From positions 48,341,501 to 48,405,500 of the forward strand of contig CM057482.1 of the NCBI GenBank assembly GCA_030035585.1: a stretch of 64,000 nucleotides of DNA, given 5' to 3'. Under the pieces are notes generated by a model. That model searched no databases, was not told the DNA's origin, and saw only the letters and a list, made by a program, of their open reading frames with translations. A program made the position numbers and the translations under genes. Positions 23,160 to 34,870 of the stretch are shown piece by piece. Source of the stretch: Dugong dugon (Eukaryota; Chordata; Mammalia; Sirenia; Dugongidae). How positions within the stretch are numbered: position 1 is the first letter of the stretch; each line of letters opens with the position of its first letter.

Positions 23160-23424
23160 CCTCTCCCAGTTCTTTGTCCCAGCAGAGTAGGAGCTGGCAC
23201 CATTTCTCCCTGTGCCCCTCCTGCTACGCCGGTGACCATTCCCTCCCTTCTCTTAGTTTTCTCCCCTCCCTTAGAATAAGCCTGTGAATAGTCATCCTTG
23301 CCTGTTTTAACATTATCTAGTGCAATTTTTTGACAATTACAATAAAAATAATTTAAGTCAACCCTAGAGCACCAAGGGGATTTTTCCCTCTAAAAAGGGA
23401 AGTCCTGTATTATTCCGTCACCAC
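23160..23424. other. No recognised gene or repeat
   Basis: Short single-copy stretch; a T-rich passage near 23225-23275 and an A/T-rich one after it. Nothing else is seen. Confidence 0.35.
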
Positions 23425-23617
23425 CATCTGTCAGTATGTCGTACTGTGGTGGTTTGTGTGTTGCTGCGATGCTGGAAGTTATGCCACTGGTATTTCAAAT
23501 ACTAGCAGGGTCACCCATGGTATAGTTTTTAGCGGAGCTTACAGACTAAGACAGACTAGGGAGAAAAGCCTGGCAATCTACTTCCAAAAATGAGCCAATG
23601 AAAACCCTATGGATCAC

Positions 23618-24612
23618 ACGCATGAAAAGATGCTCAATGTCATTAGCCTTCAGAGAGGTGCAAATCAAAACCACAATGAGATACTATTTCACTCCCACTA
23701 GGATGGTTAAGATTGAAAAAAAAAGAAAAAACAGAAAATAACAAATGTTGGCAAGGATGTGGGGAAACTGGAACCCTTATCCATTGCTGGTGGGAATGCA
23801 AATGGTACAGCCGTTATGGAAAACGGTATAGCAGTTCCTCAAAAAACTAAAAATACAACTACCATGTGACCCAGCAATTTCACTCCTGAGTACAGTGAAA
23901 CCTATGAGGGCCAGAACTCGATGGGACTGACTGGTTTTTCCAGGTCTTGCGAGTTTCCTGCCTTTGACAGAGTGCAGTTTTAACACTTTTCTGTCACTTG
24001 TTTTAGTGGAAGGTATCTGAGTTTTCCTTCGCTACAGGTTTCTGCCTTACACAGGTTCTGGCTTTTGCAGGTTTTACTGTAAATACCCAAAAGGCTTGAA
24101 AGCAGAAACTCAAACAATCCTTGTACGCCCAAGGTTCATTGAAGCACTATTCACAATAGCCAAAAGGTAGAAACAGCCTAAATGCCCGTCAGTGGATGAA
24201 TGGATAAGCAAATGTAGTACATACATACAATGGAATACTACTCAGCCAGTAGGAGAAATGAAGTCTTGATACATGCTACAGTAGGGATGAAGCTTAAAGA
24301 TTTATGATGAGTGAAATAAGTCAATCACAAAAGGGCAAATATTGTATGACCTCACTTATATAAAGACAAGAACAGACAAATGTATAGATATCAAAGTTTA
24401 TTAGTGGTTACCAGGGGCAGGAAGGAGGAGGAAAGGGGGGAGATACTGCTTATGGCATCCTTAGTTTCAGTTTACAGTGATAAAAAAAATCACATTAAGG
24501 GTAGAATCCACAGTCAATTAAAGTCACTGCTGTCAGTAAGTTGCACGCCTGTAAAAAGTTGAATTGGCAAAAGTTGTGTGATAGATATATTTACAACAAC
24601 AACAACAAAAAA
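23618..24612 (+). mobile_element. Old L1 3' end, split by a DNA transposon
   Basis: The text runs through the well-known C-terminal part of L1 ORF2 ('tggtgggaatgcaaatggta', 'caatggaatactactcagcc') and a 3' untranslated region ending in CAA/A-rich sequence near 24593-24612. It is interrupted at 23893-24079. The reading frame is decayed. It lies inside the RTE derivative that starts at 23425. Confidence 0.8.
23893..24079 (-). mobile_element. Small Tc1/mariner-like (Tigger/pogo-type) transposon
   Basis: A 187-bp unit with inverted termini: it starts CAGTGAAACCTATGAGGGCC and ends as the complement of CAGTAAAACCTGCAAAAGCC. It is flanked by TA on both sides (23891-23892 and 24080-24081), and L1 text resumes exactly after it. 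Its - strand matches 56920-57097 throughout. It has no transposase, so it is a non-autonomous element. Confidence 0.85.
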
Positions 24613-25445
24613 GAGTAGCTACTGAGGGTGCTTATGCACAAACACCTCATGGGATTTGGTTCCTTGGTTTGGAGGGTTAGTGTCATGGTTTCATGGGACA
24701 TTCCAGTTAACTGGCCTAATGTTGTGTTTAGTGCTTCTGTTCTACCTCCTAGCTGGTTGTGTAGTGTCTAGGATCTTAAAAGCTTGCAAGCAGCCATCCA
24801 AGGTACAATAGTGGATCTCTACTCACCTGGAGCAACGGAGAAAGAAGGAGAGTCAGGAATAGGAAGAGGAAGTGGAATGTGTGGCTAATTGCCTCTGTCA
24901 ACAACTGCCCCCTTTGCCATGAGACCAGAAGAACTGGATGGTGCCTGGCTACCATTACTGAACATTTTGATCAAAGATTCCATAGAAGAATCCTGATCAA
25001 AAGGGGAAAAATGCAGAACAGAACTTCAAATTCTCATGGACTCCAGACTTTCTGGAGCCATGGAGGTCAGATGAATCCCTGAAACTATTGCCCTGAGATA
25101 ATCTTTAAACCTTAAACCAAAAATATACCCGAAAGTCTTCTTAAAACCAAACAATAGTTCAGCTTAACTAGTGAAGAATGTCTGCCTTGAGCATTATGCT
25201 CTTTTAAGAACTATCTATATGGGATCAAATTGACAACAGCAACTCAAAAGATTAGATAGGAACCTTAGGTTTATGTTAATAGAGGAGGAACTATTCAGAA
25301 AAGCAGGGTGAGAATGGTTGCACAACTTGAAGAATGTAATCAGTGTCGCTAAATGGTACATGTAGAAACTGTTGAGCTGGTGTATGTTTTGCTGTGTATA
25401 TTCTCAACAACAACAACAAAAAATAATAATAAATTTAAAACAAAA
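24613..25445 (+). mobile_element. L1-type 3' end (family A), longest copy
   Basis: The longest of three family A copies. It adds upstream text ('atgggacattccagttaact', 'cttgcaagcagccatccaag') to the part shared with 2439-2883 and 22690-23159, and ends 'caacaacaacaacaaaaaat' plus A-rich tail at 25407-25445. It probably inserted into the A-rich tail of the preceding L1. Confidence 0.65.
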
Positions 25446-25663
25446 AACCTCTATGGGTAACAACATTGTCCAACTCGCTTGCTTCAGACACCTCATCAGG
25501 AGGGATCAATCACTGGAGGAGGACAGCATTTTTAGTAAAGTAGATGGATTGGCACAACTATGGACTCGAACAGGCTGGCAATGGTGAGGATGACACAGGA
25601 CTTGATAACATTTTGTTCTGTTGTACATAAGGTGGCCATGAGTCAGAGTCAACCTGATGGCAG

Positions 25664-25793
25664 CTATCTATCATTTATCTATCATCTATCTATCATCGAC
25701 CTATCATTTATCTAAATCTATCTGTCACCTACCTCTCATTTGTCTATTATCTATCTATCATCTACCTGTCTATCATCTATGTATCTATCTATA
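25664..25793. repeat. ATCT tetranucleotide repeat
   Basis: Imperfect ATCT/ATCA units ('tatctatcatttatctatca') immediately after the RTE tail, which may have seeded it. Confidence 0.85.
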
Positions 25794-25799
25794 TTACTC

Positions 25800-27238
25800 A
25801 AGGGTGAGAAACCCTGTGATAAAATAATCAGCCCTCTCTGAGGTGTCACTAGCCCATAACCGACTTAACGAGGAAGTAGCCTGAAACAGATTCACAGATG
25901 CAGGCAGCTCTGGTTGCTCTGACCTGAGGAGAGGGGCTTGGCCTCTCAGAACTAGGTCTCACACCTGGAGTCTCATGGGGCTGCTGTCAGCCCTGGTGTC
26001 TGCAGTGCCTGCCCAGGGCAGAGGTGGTTTCCTCCACGTGTTGCCCATCCCACGGCCACTTATTTCACTAGAAGCAAGACCTTGACCCAGAGAACAGCCC
26101 TTCTCCATGGAGACATCAGGCCCTGGGATAAGCAGGACAGGAGTGAGTTTGGCTGGAGGATTAGGAACAGGGGCTCCCAGGATCCATCAGGGCCACCTGC
26201 CCATCCCACTGCGGGGCGAGGATCCAGCCACCCAGCACCTTCAAGTCCAAACCCAAACGGGAGCCCAGACCCGCACATGTGCTCCCTCCAATGCAAACAT
26301 GAAGGGATGGCCTCTCACCTCCAGGGCCAGCCCAGGGCTGAGGCAAGCAAGACAGCCAGCAGGTGGGACCCCAGCGACAAGGTGCTGGCCGGAAACACAG
26401 AAAATTCAGTGTTTGGAGCAGCCCGGGGATGACTGAGTCTCCTGCGCCTCTCAGGGCAGCAGGGACCTCCTGACCTCCGAGCAGAGTCAGGGAGACCCGC
26501 CATGTGCCCACTCAAGGTCCAGGCCCTCCGGTCCTGGCAGTGGCTGGCCAGCCTCTGATGGGGCCCAGGGAGAAAGATGTGCCAGGCATCAGCCAGCCTG
26601 AGCAGCAGGGGGAGGAGGGCCACTGTCTCCTCAGTAAAGACTGGGGTCACCGGCAGGGCCTTACCGCTAACCCTAGACAGTCAGGGCACTGGCCCAGAGT
26701 CTACCCAGCAGGGGCCGCTACAATTCACTACAAGGCAAACATGTGATTTATTTTTACTCTTCAGGGTTGTCCCCACCAAAACGAAGGCTACTATTTAGCC
26801 AGTGGCCACTAAAAATAAATATTTAAACACCACATTGATATAGCTTGGCCAGGCTGCATAGCGCCTCAGAGCGACGCGGCCCCTGTGCCGTGGGATGGAG
26901 GTGCCTCACCCTCCAGCAGCCCAGCATGACAGGAACATGCCTTGCCCAGTGAGAGAACAAAGCTTTATCTTTGATATCTGGCTAGAGAAGGGCAGCCCCA
27001 GCTGTCTCCCGAGAGAACAGTCTCCCCAAACCTCCTGGTCGGTGATATGCTCCAACAGCATGATTCCCAGGAGACACCAGATACCACGCCAGCTGGGAGT
27101 GGAGGTGACCTGGTGAAAACAATCCTCCTTCGGGCAGCGACCATCTCCTGGTCTCCCACTCTGAGCTGTGCAGATGCAGCTTTGATCGCTAGGAGGCTAG
27201 GCAACTGGAAATGGAGGGCTTTGCCTCAGCATCTGAAG
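25800..27238. other. GC-rich single-copy sequence, no gene
   Basis: No repeat matches the other families. Three overlapping frames on each strand at 26060-26650 are chance effects of GC content. A short AT-rich passage at 26745-26850 contains CTAAAAATAA, a match to the MEF2 consensus, noted as a finding. Confidence 0.4.
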
Positions 27239-27905
27239 TGAGAGAGACAGGGACAGAGAGAGAAAGAGACACAGAGAGAGATAGAGACACAGACAGAGAC
27301 AGAGAGACACAGAGAGAGAGAGAGACACAGAGACAGATAGAGAGATAGAGAGACAGAGACAGAAAGACAGAGACACAGAGAGGGATAAAGACACAGAGAC
27401 AGAGAGACACAGAGACACAGAGAGAGATAGAGACACAGAGATAGGACACAGAGGCACAGAGATAAAGAGAGATACAGAGATGGAGAGATAGAGACACATA
27501 GAGAGACAGAGACACAGAAAGACACAAAGAGAGAGACACAGACAGAGAGACACAGAGACACACAGAGAGATGGAGACAGATAGAGACACAGAGATAGACA
27601 GAGACACAGAAAGACATAGAGACAGAGAGAGAGACACAGAAAGAGACAGAGACACAGAGATAGAGACATAGAGATAGAGACACAGAGACACAGAGAGGCA
27701 CAGAGAGAGATAGAGACACAGAGACGGAGACACAGAGAGATAGAGACACAGTGACAAAGACAGAGAAAGAGACCAAGACAGAGAAGCAGAGAGACAGAGA
27801 CAGAAGACACAGAGACAGAAAGAGAGATAGAGAGAAGAGGGGGAGGACAGGAGAGGGCAGGGGAGGGAAGGAGAGGCGAGGAGAGGAACAGAGACCCTCT
27901 AACCC
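27239..27905. repeat. 660-bp GAGACACAGA satellite-like tract
   Basis: A long imperfect array of GA, GAGACA, CACAGA and GATAGA units on the + strand, nearly free of T outside GATA units, changing to GGGGAGG-type purine repeats after 27835. The near-absence of stops on the - strand creates three overlapping frames of about 190-230 codons made of Ser/Leu/Val/Cys, which are artefacts. Confidence 0.9.
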
Positions 27906-28050
27906 TCAGACAGAGCAAGGGTAAACAGGCAACTAGAGTGAGGTGCAGCTCCCACCTGACCTCCTGTCCTCCTCAGCTGCCCTCCTGTAGCTGGGACCTC
28001 CTGCTCTTGTCACTAGCTGACATTTTATAGATATCTGTCTGTCTCCCCGG

Positions 28051-28214
28051 AAACCCTGGTGGCATAGTGGTTAAGTGTTACAGCTGCTAACCAGAAGGTC
28101 AGCAGTTTGAATCCACCAGCCGCTCCTTGGGAACCTTATGGGGCAGTTCTACTCTGTCCTATGGGGTCACTATGAGTCGGAATCGACTCTACGGCAACAG
28201 GTTTTTTTGGTTTA
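28051..28214 (+). mobile_element. AfroSINE with perfect target duplication
   Basis: Complete but short copy: head 'aaaccctggtggcatagtgg', B box 'gcagtttgaatcc', end 'cactatgagtcggaatcgac'. A perfect 13-bp direct repeat TCTGTCTCCCCGG lies at 28038-28050 and 28215-28227, so this is among the younger insertions here. Confidence 0.9.
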
Positions 28215-28469
28215 TCTGTCTCCCCGGCTAGAACGTGAGCCCCACGGGACAGGCACTTTGCTCACAGCCTCAGGCTGGGCCCCAGGGCCGGGCTCTTAGG
28301 ACCACTCAGAGTGGAGGGCTTTCCGCCCCCTTTGGGAAGCTCCTGGGGGCAACGAGGCAGCAGCAGCACCAAGGAGAAGCACTGGGGGTGCTCATGGCAA
28401 AGGGACACCCAGGCTCCTCGGACTCCAAGAGAGCCAGACTCTTCGTGCACCCACACCTCCCCACCATAC

Positions 28470-28487
28470 ACACACACACCACGCGTG

Positions 28488-28533
<46 letters not shown>
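28470..28533. repeat. CA microsatellite
   Basis: About 20 uninterrupted CA units at 28491-28532, preceded by an imperfect CA block. The frames through it on both strands are low-complexity artefacts. Confidence 0.95.
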
Positions 28534-28534
<1 letters not shown>

Positions 28535-28879
28535 CCTGTGGGTGGGCACCCCTTGTGGCCCAGTACGCATGAGCCACAGGGGCTGCAGCCATCTCTAGCC
28601 CCGCCTGGCCTGTGTTTGCCTGCCTGGAACGTGGGTGTGATCTTGCGGTTCTCCTGAGCCTCCCAAGGCTGGGAGCTGATGGAAGGAAAGGTTCTGAACA
28701 TGTGAACAATGAATTTCAGGGAAAGGCAAACTGCCCAGGCCCCACAGCCCCCAGGCTGCTCCCTGGACTGCCACCCTCACCTGGATGTGACTGGGCTGAC
28801 AGGGACAGCACCCTGAGACTGAAGGGACCCCAGAAGACAAGTTCCCTAGACTCTCTGTTAGCCCAAAACTAAAACCATT
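28534..28879. other. No recognised gene or repeat
   Basis: GC-rich, single-copy-looking sequence with no supported feature. Confidence 0.35.
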
Positions 28880-29208
28880 CCTGAGGCCAACTCTTCAGAC
28901 AAAGATAAGACTGGACCATGGGACATAAAATGATACTCGTGAGGAGTGTGCCTCTTAGCTCAAGTAGATACATGAGACTAGACAGGCAGCTCCTGTCCGG
29001 AGGTGAGATGAGAAGGCAGAGAGGGATAGGAGCTGGTTGAATGGACACAGGAAGTCTGGGGCAGAAAGGAGGAGTGTGCTGTCACAGTATAGGGAAAGCA
29101 ACTAGGGTCACATAACAACATATGTATAAATTTTTGTATGAGGGACTAACTTGAATTGTAAACTTTCACTTAAAGTGCAACAGTAAAATTTTAATAAATA
29201 AAACCCAA
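28880..29208 (+). mobile_element. L1-type 3' end (family B)
   Basis: The text 'aggagtgtgcctcttagctc', 'gagatgagaaggcagagagg' and 'aactttcacttaaagtgcaa' matches 56455-56824 in order. It ends in an AATAAA/A-rich tail at 29185-29205. Confidence 0.65.
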
Positions 29209-30337
29209 GAGAGAGGCTCCAAAGTCAGTCCAGCCTCAAAGTATATTTGCAATAAAAATTCAGTGACACATGCTCATGGCTTGTGTCTGATTATGTGGGG
29301 CTAAGAACATCCAGTTTCTCCCCAGCTGGTACTAGCCTCCCCGACTCAGCCTGTGCTTTGTGAATGCCAGCAACCTCACCAGGTCTGGCGGAAGGTGCTT
29401 GGGGAGGACAAAATCAGGTGCTTTGACTCCACGAACAAGTGAGTAGATCTACCAAGCTTGCTAAGTGCTGTTTTTCTCATTATTGTTCCCCAGGACTTCA
29501 CAGCTCATTAAAATCCTTCAGCACAAAGTAGGGAACAGGCCTAAGAAAAAACGTATACCTGCTTTGAAAAAAAAAAAAACGGTTTCAGGTTCCTCTTTAT
29601 ACCAGTCAGGGTTTAGTTACAGGAAACAGAAACCACTCTAACAATTTCAAGCAAAGAGGGGTTTAGACAGGAAATTAGGGGCTTACAATTTTATTGAGAG
29701 GTGGGAGGAGCAGGGGTGGGCCTGTTGGAGTGTTGCCCAGAGCTGCACCTTGGGGTGGGCCGGCTGGGCTCAGCGACCTCAGCCCTGCTCAGCCAGGTGG
29801 AGAGTTGGGAGGACATGTACTGCCCCCACATCTGCCTCTTGACCCCACAAAGGGACAAAACAGATGCTGGAACACTGCCACAGAAAAACAATTCCTGCAA
29901 CTTTGCTTGCCAGCAGAAAGAGCCAAAAGCAGTAGGAAGCTGAATTTGGCTTCCAAATCATAGTGGCATGGAACTAATTGGCAGAACCAGAGCTGACTGT
30001 GCATGTCTCTTCCCAATTCCACATTCAGGGATATCATGTGAATGGCTTCCAGAATCAACCACAGTGGGAGTATTTACACCATGGAAATTAGCAAGCGCCA
30101 CAAATCAGAGCATTTTCCTTCCTTCCTTTCTTCTTTCTTTCTGTCATTGTTTTTTTTCTTTTCTTTTTTTTGGAGAGCTGATTGTTAAATATTTACTAGC
30201 ACACCACCGGGCAGAACCCAGTTCACATCTGGAATTCTAGCTGCAAGGGAGGCAGGAAATGTAGTTAGTTTTCTCACCTTTGAAAGAACACTAAAAGGAA
30301 GAGGAAAGGATGCAGCCTGCCAAGCCATCATCCATTA
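29209..30337. other. Single-copy sequence with an old repeat trace
   Basis: Positions about 29598-29720 ('agtcagggtttagttacagg', 'cttacaattttattgagagg') resemble an ancient interspersed repeat I cannot name. A pyrimidine-rich stretch lies at 30117-30172. No gene is supported. Confidence 0.35.
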
Positions 30338-31680
30338 CACACGCTTCTAGGAATGTATCCTACAGATAAACTCACACATGTTTGAAACGATGTTGCTGGA
30401 GTGTTAGTAATTGTGCTGATGCAAGATTGCTTAACATAAACTGCTCTTGAGCATTATGTCAAAGTTCATTAACTCCCTAGCAAGGGAACTGGCAAGGTGA
30501 CAAAATAGTGTGTTGGTTCAAAGAGAGGTTGGAAATTGTGAATTTGTATATCTAGGAGAAAGAATGCTTACATAAGTGCTAATTAAGAAAAGAGGCAGCT
30601 AATAAGGTTAAGATTATGGTTTTGTTTAACATGATCATTAAAACATCATGTCCACATCAGCCAGAACAAGATTTGAGGCACAACGATCTTGGAGGCAGTT
30701 TGTGGAGAGGCCAACCATTCATCAGAAATAATAAGAAACACATACAAGACTTGCTACATCTGTGGCTGTTAATTAGAGGCACAGTTGCATGGTTTCCTGC
30801 CCCAATATTGTTGGATAAGAGCCATTCAGCCCGGAGGCAGCAAGCGTGCCAAACAGGGGTCAGAGCAAAGCACTTAGCAACCAAGTCCTGCTCTTCCTTC
30901 CGTGGTGATCACCAGCTTCTGGTTCAAAGGTGCTGCACATGCGGGCTGCTCAATCCTCAATTTTGTAATAAAAAATGTTTTTTTAATTTGACAGTCACCA
31001 AATACAGAAATAAGCTAACTGTCCGTTAATAGAGAACTGGTTAAATAAATTATAATACATATATCCAGGGCCACATAGGATATATATAGTGCAAACAGCA
31101 ACACTGACTCCCACAGTGAAATACTATGCAACCATTAAAACAAAAGGAGCAGCTAGATGCTTGAGGAGTGAGCTCCATAATACAGAAAATCAAAAAAAGA
31201 AACATACAAATCATCGTCTACAGTATGCTGCCATTTGGGTTAAAAGCAGTAAAAACCAGCACCACTGGGTTGCTGTCAAGTGGACTCTAACTCTTGGTGA
31301 TTCAGTGTGTGTCAGAGTAGAACTGTGCTTCATAGGGTCTTCAGTGGTTGATTTTTCAGATCACCAGGACTTTTTTCTGAGGCACCTCTGGATGTTCTCA
31401 AACTGACAACCTTTCAGTTAGCAGTGGAGCGGGTTAACAATTTGCACCACTCAGGAACTCCAAAAGTGGTAAAAGATATGTATAAATGTATTTGCTTGAA
31501 TAAGTGAAAATATCTCTGGAAAGATACCCAAGACCGTGATGCCACTGTTGCCTCCAGGGAAGAGGAGTGGGAAGCAGGGGTGGGAGTGAGATTTTTACAG
31601 TACACTTTCTTTCACATTTGAATTTTGTACCGATGTGCAACTATTACCAATTCAAAATATTTAATTTTTTAAAAATGGTT
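30338..31680 (+). mobile_element. Old L1 3' end, interrupted
   Basis: L1-type text appears at 30338-30404 ('aggaatgtatcctacagata'), resumes at about 30960 ('agagaactggttaaataaat', 'atactatgcaaccattaaaa') and continues to 31680 ('tgttgcctccagggaagagg', then an A/T-rich end). About 550 bp at 30405-30960 does not look like L1, and an AfroSINE is inserted at 31250-31463. Confidence 0.65.
31250..31463 (-). mobile_element. AfroSINE, - strand
   Basis: Read in reverse it has the head (plus-strand 'gcaccactcaggaactcc'), body and RTE-like tail (plus-strand 'gggttgctgtcaagtggact'). L1 text resumes on both sides. Confidence 0.8.
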
Positions 31681-33892
31681 GTACAAATAACACACTGGTC
31701 CCAGAAGGACACAGGTTGGGCTGGAAGAACCCTAAGTGCTTGCTTGACTGCGGGAATTGACTTCAGGTGCACAGAAGGGCCTCGAGCCCTGGGCTTGATC
31801 TTGGGAGAGCCACACACCTCTCTGGCCTCAGTGACCTCACCTGTGACAGCCCTGCCCAAGGATGAGGTTAGAACACTGGGGCCTATGTATGTCCACAAAC
31901 CTGGGCGTGGCGGGCATCTCTTTCTAGATAGCCAGGGGTTCGGATGTTCATTACAGTGTAGCCCAGATCTGCCCCCAAACCCACCCATCTGTCACCCCTC
32001 TCCCCAGGAATCCACAGGAAGGCTCACTTCCGTTCTCCACCTGGGGGGTGGAGCACTGGGTCCCTGCTCCAGCCAAGTGGTCAGTAAGAGTGGGGCAAAT
32101 GAAGGCTCCACAGTCCTGACTGGCTGGAGTCCAGCTCCCCTCACTCCCTATGCTGTGCCCATGGGACAGCCCTGGTTCCCTCAGAGTGGGGGCTCAAGGG
32201 GCCATGGCGGCAAGCATTGACCACTGCCATTTCCTGGGGCCCAGCTTCGAGCTGGGGGAGGCCCCCACAGCTGCTCGCAGCATCGAGATGACTAAGATGT
32301 TCTGGCTAAGTCTTGTTCAAAGGAACACACTGCTTAGCAATTAAAAGCGGACAGGGTCACTTTGAACTGGTCCTGCAGGGCCCTGGAAGGGAGGCCCCCC
32401 AGGCCACAGCCTCCACCATGCTCCCTCTTCCCTTCCGTCACCCCACACCTCGCAGAAGCTCCCTTTGCTCTTGACCTCTGGTACTGCCTAGGAGAGTGAA
32501 GGGAAGTGGTTGTGCTAGGGGCAGGAGGGGAGGGACTGAGTTTGCCATCGCCTTTTGGAGGAGGAGCCAGGTCTGCTCTGACCCTTTTAGCTTTCCTGGG
32601 CTGCATCATCTCACAGCCACCTGCTTGGAGGGTGCGGTTTGTGGTGTCTGCCGTGCAGGCGAGGACAGCTTTGGTGAGGCTAGCTCTGTCCCCCAGGGGC
32701 CATCTAATCGCCCCCACGCCCCAACTCTCACTGAGCCAGGAGCTAGGTGATGAGATCCCAGCTTCCAGGCTCTGGGGCTGACCGCTGACCACCGCCCTCC
32801 ACAGCAGGACACAAGGGTGGTCGCCGTCCCCACCTGCCCCCCACTCACCAGGCCTGCGCCAGCTCCTGCCATCACCCTGGGTCCCTGGATACTCACAGGC
32901 CCCTGAGGTTAAGGATAAGGAAACTGCGGTTCAGGACCAAGAGTCCATGTGACATGAGGGCCACAGACACCCACACCTGTGGCTGACACACAGGCGTCAG
33001 CTGGTGACACACACATCCCAGCAACCCACACCTGGTCTCCATCCCCAGGAAAGGGCTCAGGCCAGCCCCTCCGCCCCCCTGAGACAGGCCAGCCATGAGG
33101 GCTGTATGAGGAAGTGGCTGCTGCCCTCTCCCCCTGAACCAACATGACTCCCCAGTGCTAGGGAGAACCTGGCTGGCCAACTGCTTCATGAAAAGCACCT
33201 ATATTTCTCCACCTGTCCCCCCACCCCACCCTCTTGCACCCCAGCTCTACACTCTTGCATCAGGCCTCACCCTGCAACCTTGAAGAACCCCAGCTGCTCC
33301 AAGGCCTGAGGCTGGCCAAGCACAGCTGCCAGGCGCCTCCAACACCCGCCCCCAACAGCCATATGTTTCTAATTCCTGGCACTCTGCTGGAACAAGGCTG
33401 TGGGAGAGGAGGCATCCTTAGCCGCCCAGGCGACCTTGGCTCACCCAGCCCAGGTGGGTACGAGCAGGGGGCTGCTGCCTCAGGCTGGCCCTTCCCAGGA
33501 GCTGCTGCCAGGCTAACACAGACAGCCATACCCAGAGCTGCCCGGGGAGCAGGGAGTGGCCAGCAGGGCCAGGGCCAAAAGCGGCCTTCTCAAGGCTGGA
33601 AATTTCCAGAATCTTGCCTTGAAAGGTCCCGACAGAAGCTCTCCTCAAGGATGGGCCTGCTCAGGGCTCCTTTAAGTGAATCAAGAAGACAGAGCCTTTT
33701 CCTAGAGCCTGGAAGGCAGAGCCCTGGCGTGGGCTGGGCATTTAAACTGGCTCTTTGTGAGGGTAATTGTCTCCTTCCAGGGCCTACTGAGGCCTCCCCT
33801 AATACTGGATTCTGTACAAAAGATGTTTCTCCAACTGGCCTGGCCTGGGAGGCGATCAGAGGTGATATGAGGCCTTTCAGTAGAATTACTTT
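31681..33892. other. GC-rich single-copy sequence, no gene supported
   Basis: MIR-like text occurs near 31790-31870. Several overlapping open frames exist, the longest on + at 33234-33896 (220 codons), but no domain, codon pattern or splice context supports a product. No CpG-dense promoter is seen. Confidence 0.4.
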
Positions 33893-33924
33893 ATAACCAA
33901 ATTCATAAATGTATAATTTATATA

Positions 33925-34131
33925 AGGATCCCTGGTGTGCAATGGTTAAGCACTCAACTGCTAACCAAAAGTTCTGCCTTTTGGACCCACCAACTGCTCT
34001 GTGAGAGAAAAGACCTGGCGATCTGCTCCCATGAAGATTTTAACCTAGAAAACTCTATGTGGCAGTTCTACTCTGTCCTACAGAGTTGCTATGAGTCATT
34101 GAGAATTGACTCAATGGCATAGAACAACAAC
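33925..34131 (+). mobile_element. AfroSINE with target duplication
   Basis: Head 'gatccctggtgtgcaatggt', body 'agagaaaagacctggcgatc' and tail ending 'atagaacaacaac'. Direct repeats ATAATTTATATA (33913-33924) and ATAATTTATACA (34132-34143) flank it. Confidence 0.85.
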
Positions 34132-34870
34132 ATAATTTATACACAAGGAAATGCACCCTTATTCAGTGTACAGTTCCATTAGTTTTGACAAACTTCTACA
34201 GTCATGATAAAGTCCACAATCTAGATAAAGATGATTTCCATCACCCCAAAAGGTTTCTTCGTGCCCCTTTGTGCTCAAAATCCTCCCCGCACCCCAGACT
34301 CTGGAAACCACTAGTCTGTTTCCTATCCCTATCGTTTTGCCTTTTCCAGATTGTCACATAATTGTAGTTGTTTGGGTCTAGCTTCTTTCACTAAATATTT
34401 CTGTGATGCATTCATGCTGTTGTTTCTATTAGTAATTCATTTTTTTTTATTGCTGGGTAGTATTCCATTGTCCACCATGCATCTGTCATTTTGTCATACT
34501 ATGGTGGCTCGCATGTTACTGTGATGCTGGAAGCTATGCCACTGGTATTTCAAATGCCAGCAGGGTCACCCATGGTGGTTTCACCGGAGCTTCCAGACTA
34601 AGACAGACTAGGAAGAAAGACTTGGCAGTCTACTTCTGAAAAAATCGGCCACCGAAAACCTTATGAATAGCAGTGGAACATTGTCTGATACAGTGCCGGA
34701 AGATGAGCCCCTCAGGTTGGAAGACACTCAGAATACGATGGGGGAAGACTTGCCTCCTCAAAGCAGAGTCGAACTTAATGACGTGGATGGAGTAGAGTTT
34801 TCACGATCTTCATTTACTGATGTGGCATGACTCAAAATGAGAAGAAACAGCTGCAAAGATCCAGTAATAA

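Larger units (their letters stand above)
23425..25672 (+). mobile_element. RTE derivative, type 1, split by later insertions
   Basis: The 5' piece is 23425-23617 and the 3' piece 25462-25672. Together they reproduce the deletion derivative at 21930-22375, including the same junction just after the break ('acaacattgtccaact'). The 15-16-bp text around the break is repeated (23603-23617 and 25446-25461, several mismatches), which fits a target duplication made by the L1 that entered it. The intervening 1.8 kb is an L1 and an L1-type 3' end. Confidence 0.7.

Noticed and set aside
27189..27918. Three overlapping - strand frames of about 190-230 codons
   Set aside because: They are Ser/Leu/Val/Cys translations of a T-poor repeat array; lack of stops follows from composition.
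33234..33896. A 220-codon + strand open frame
   Set aside because: GC-rich context, no domain, no promoter or splice signals, and shadow frames on the other strand of similar quality.
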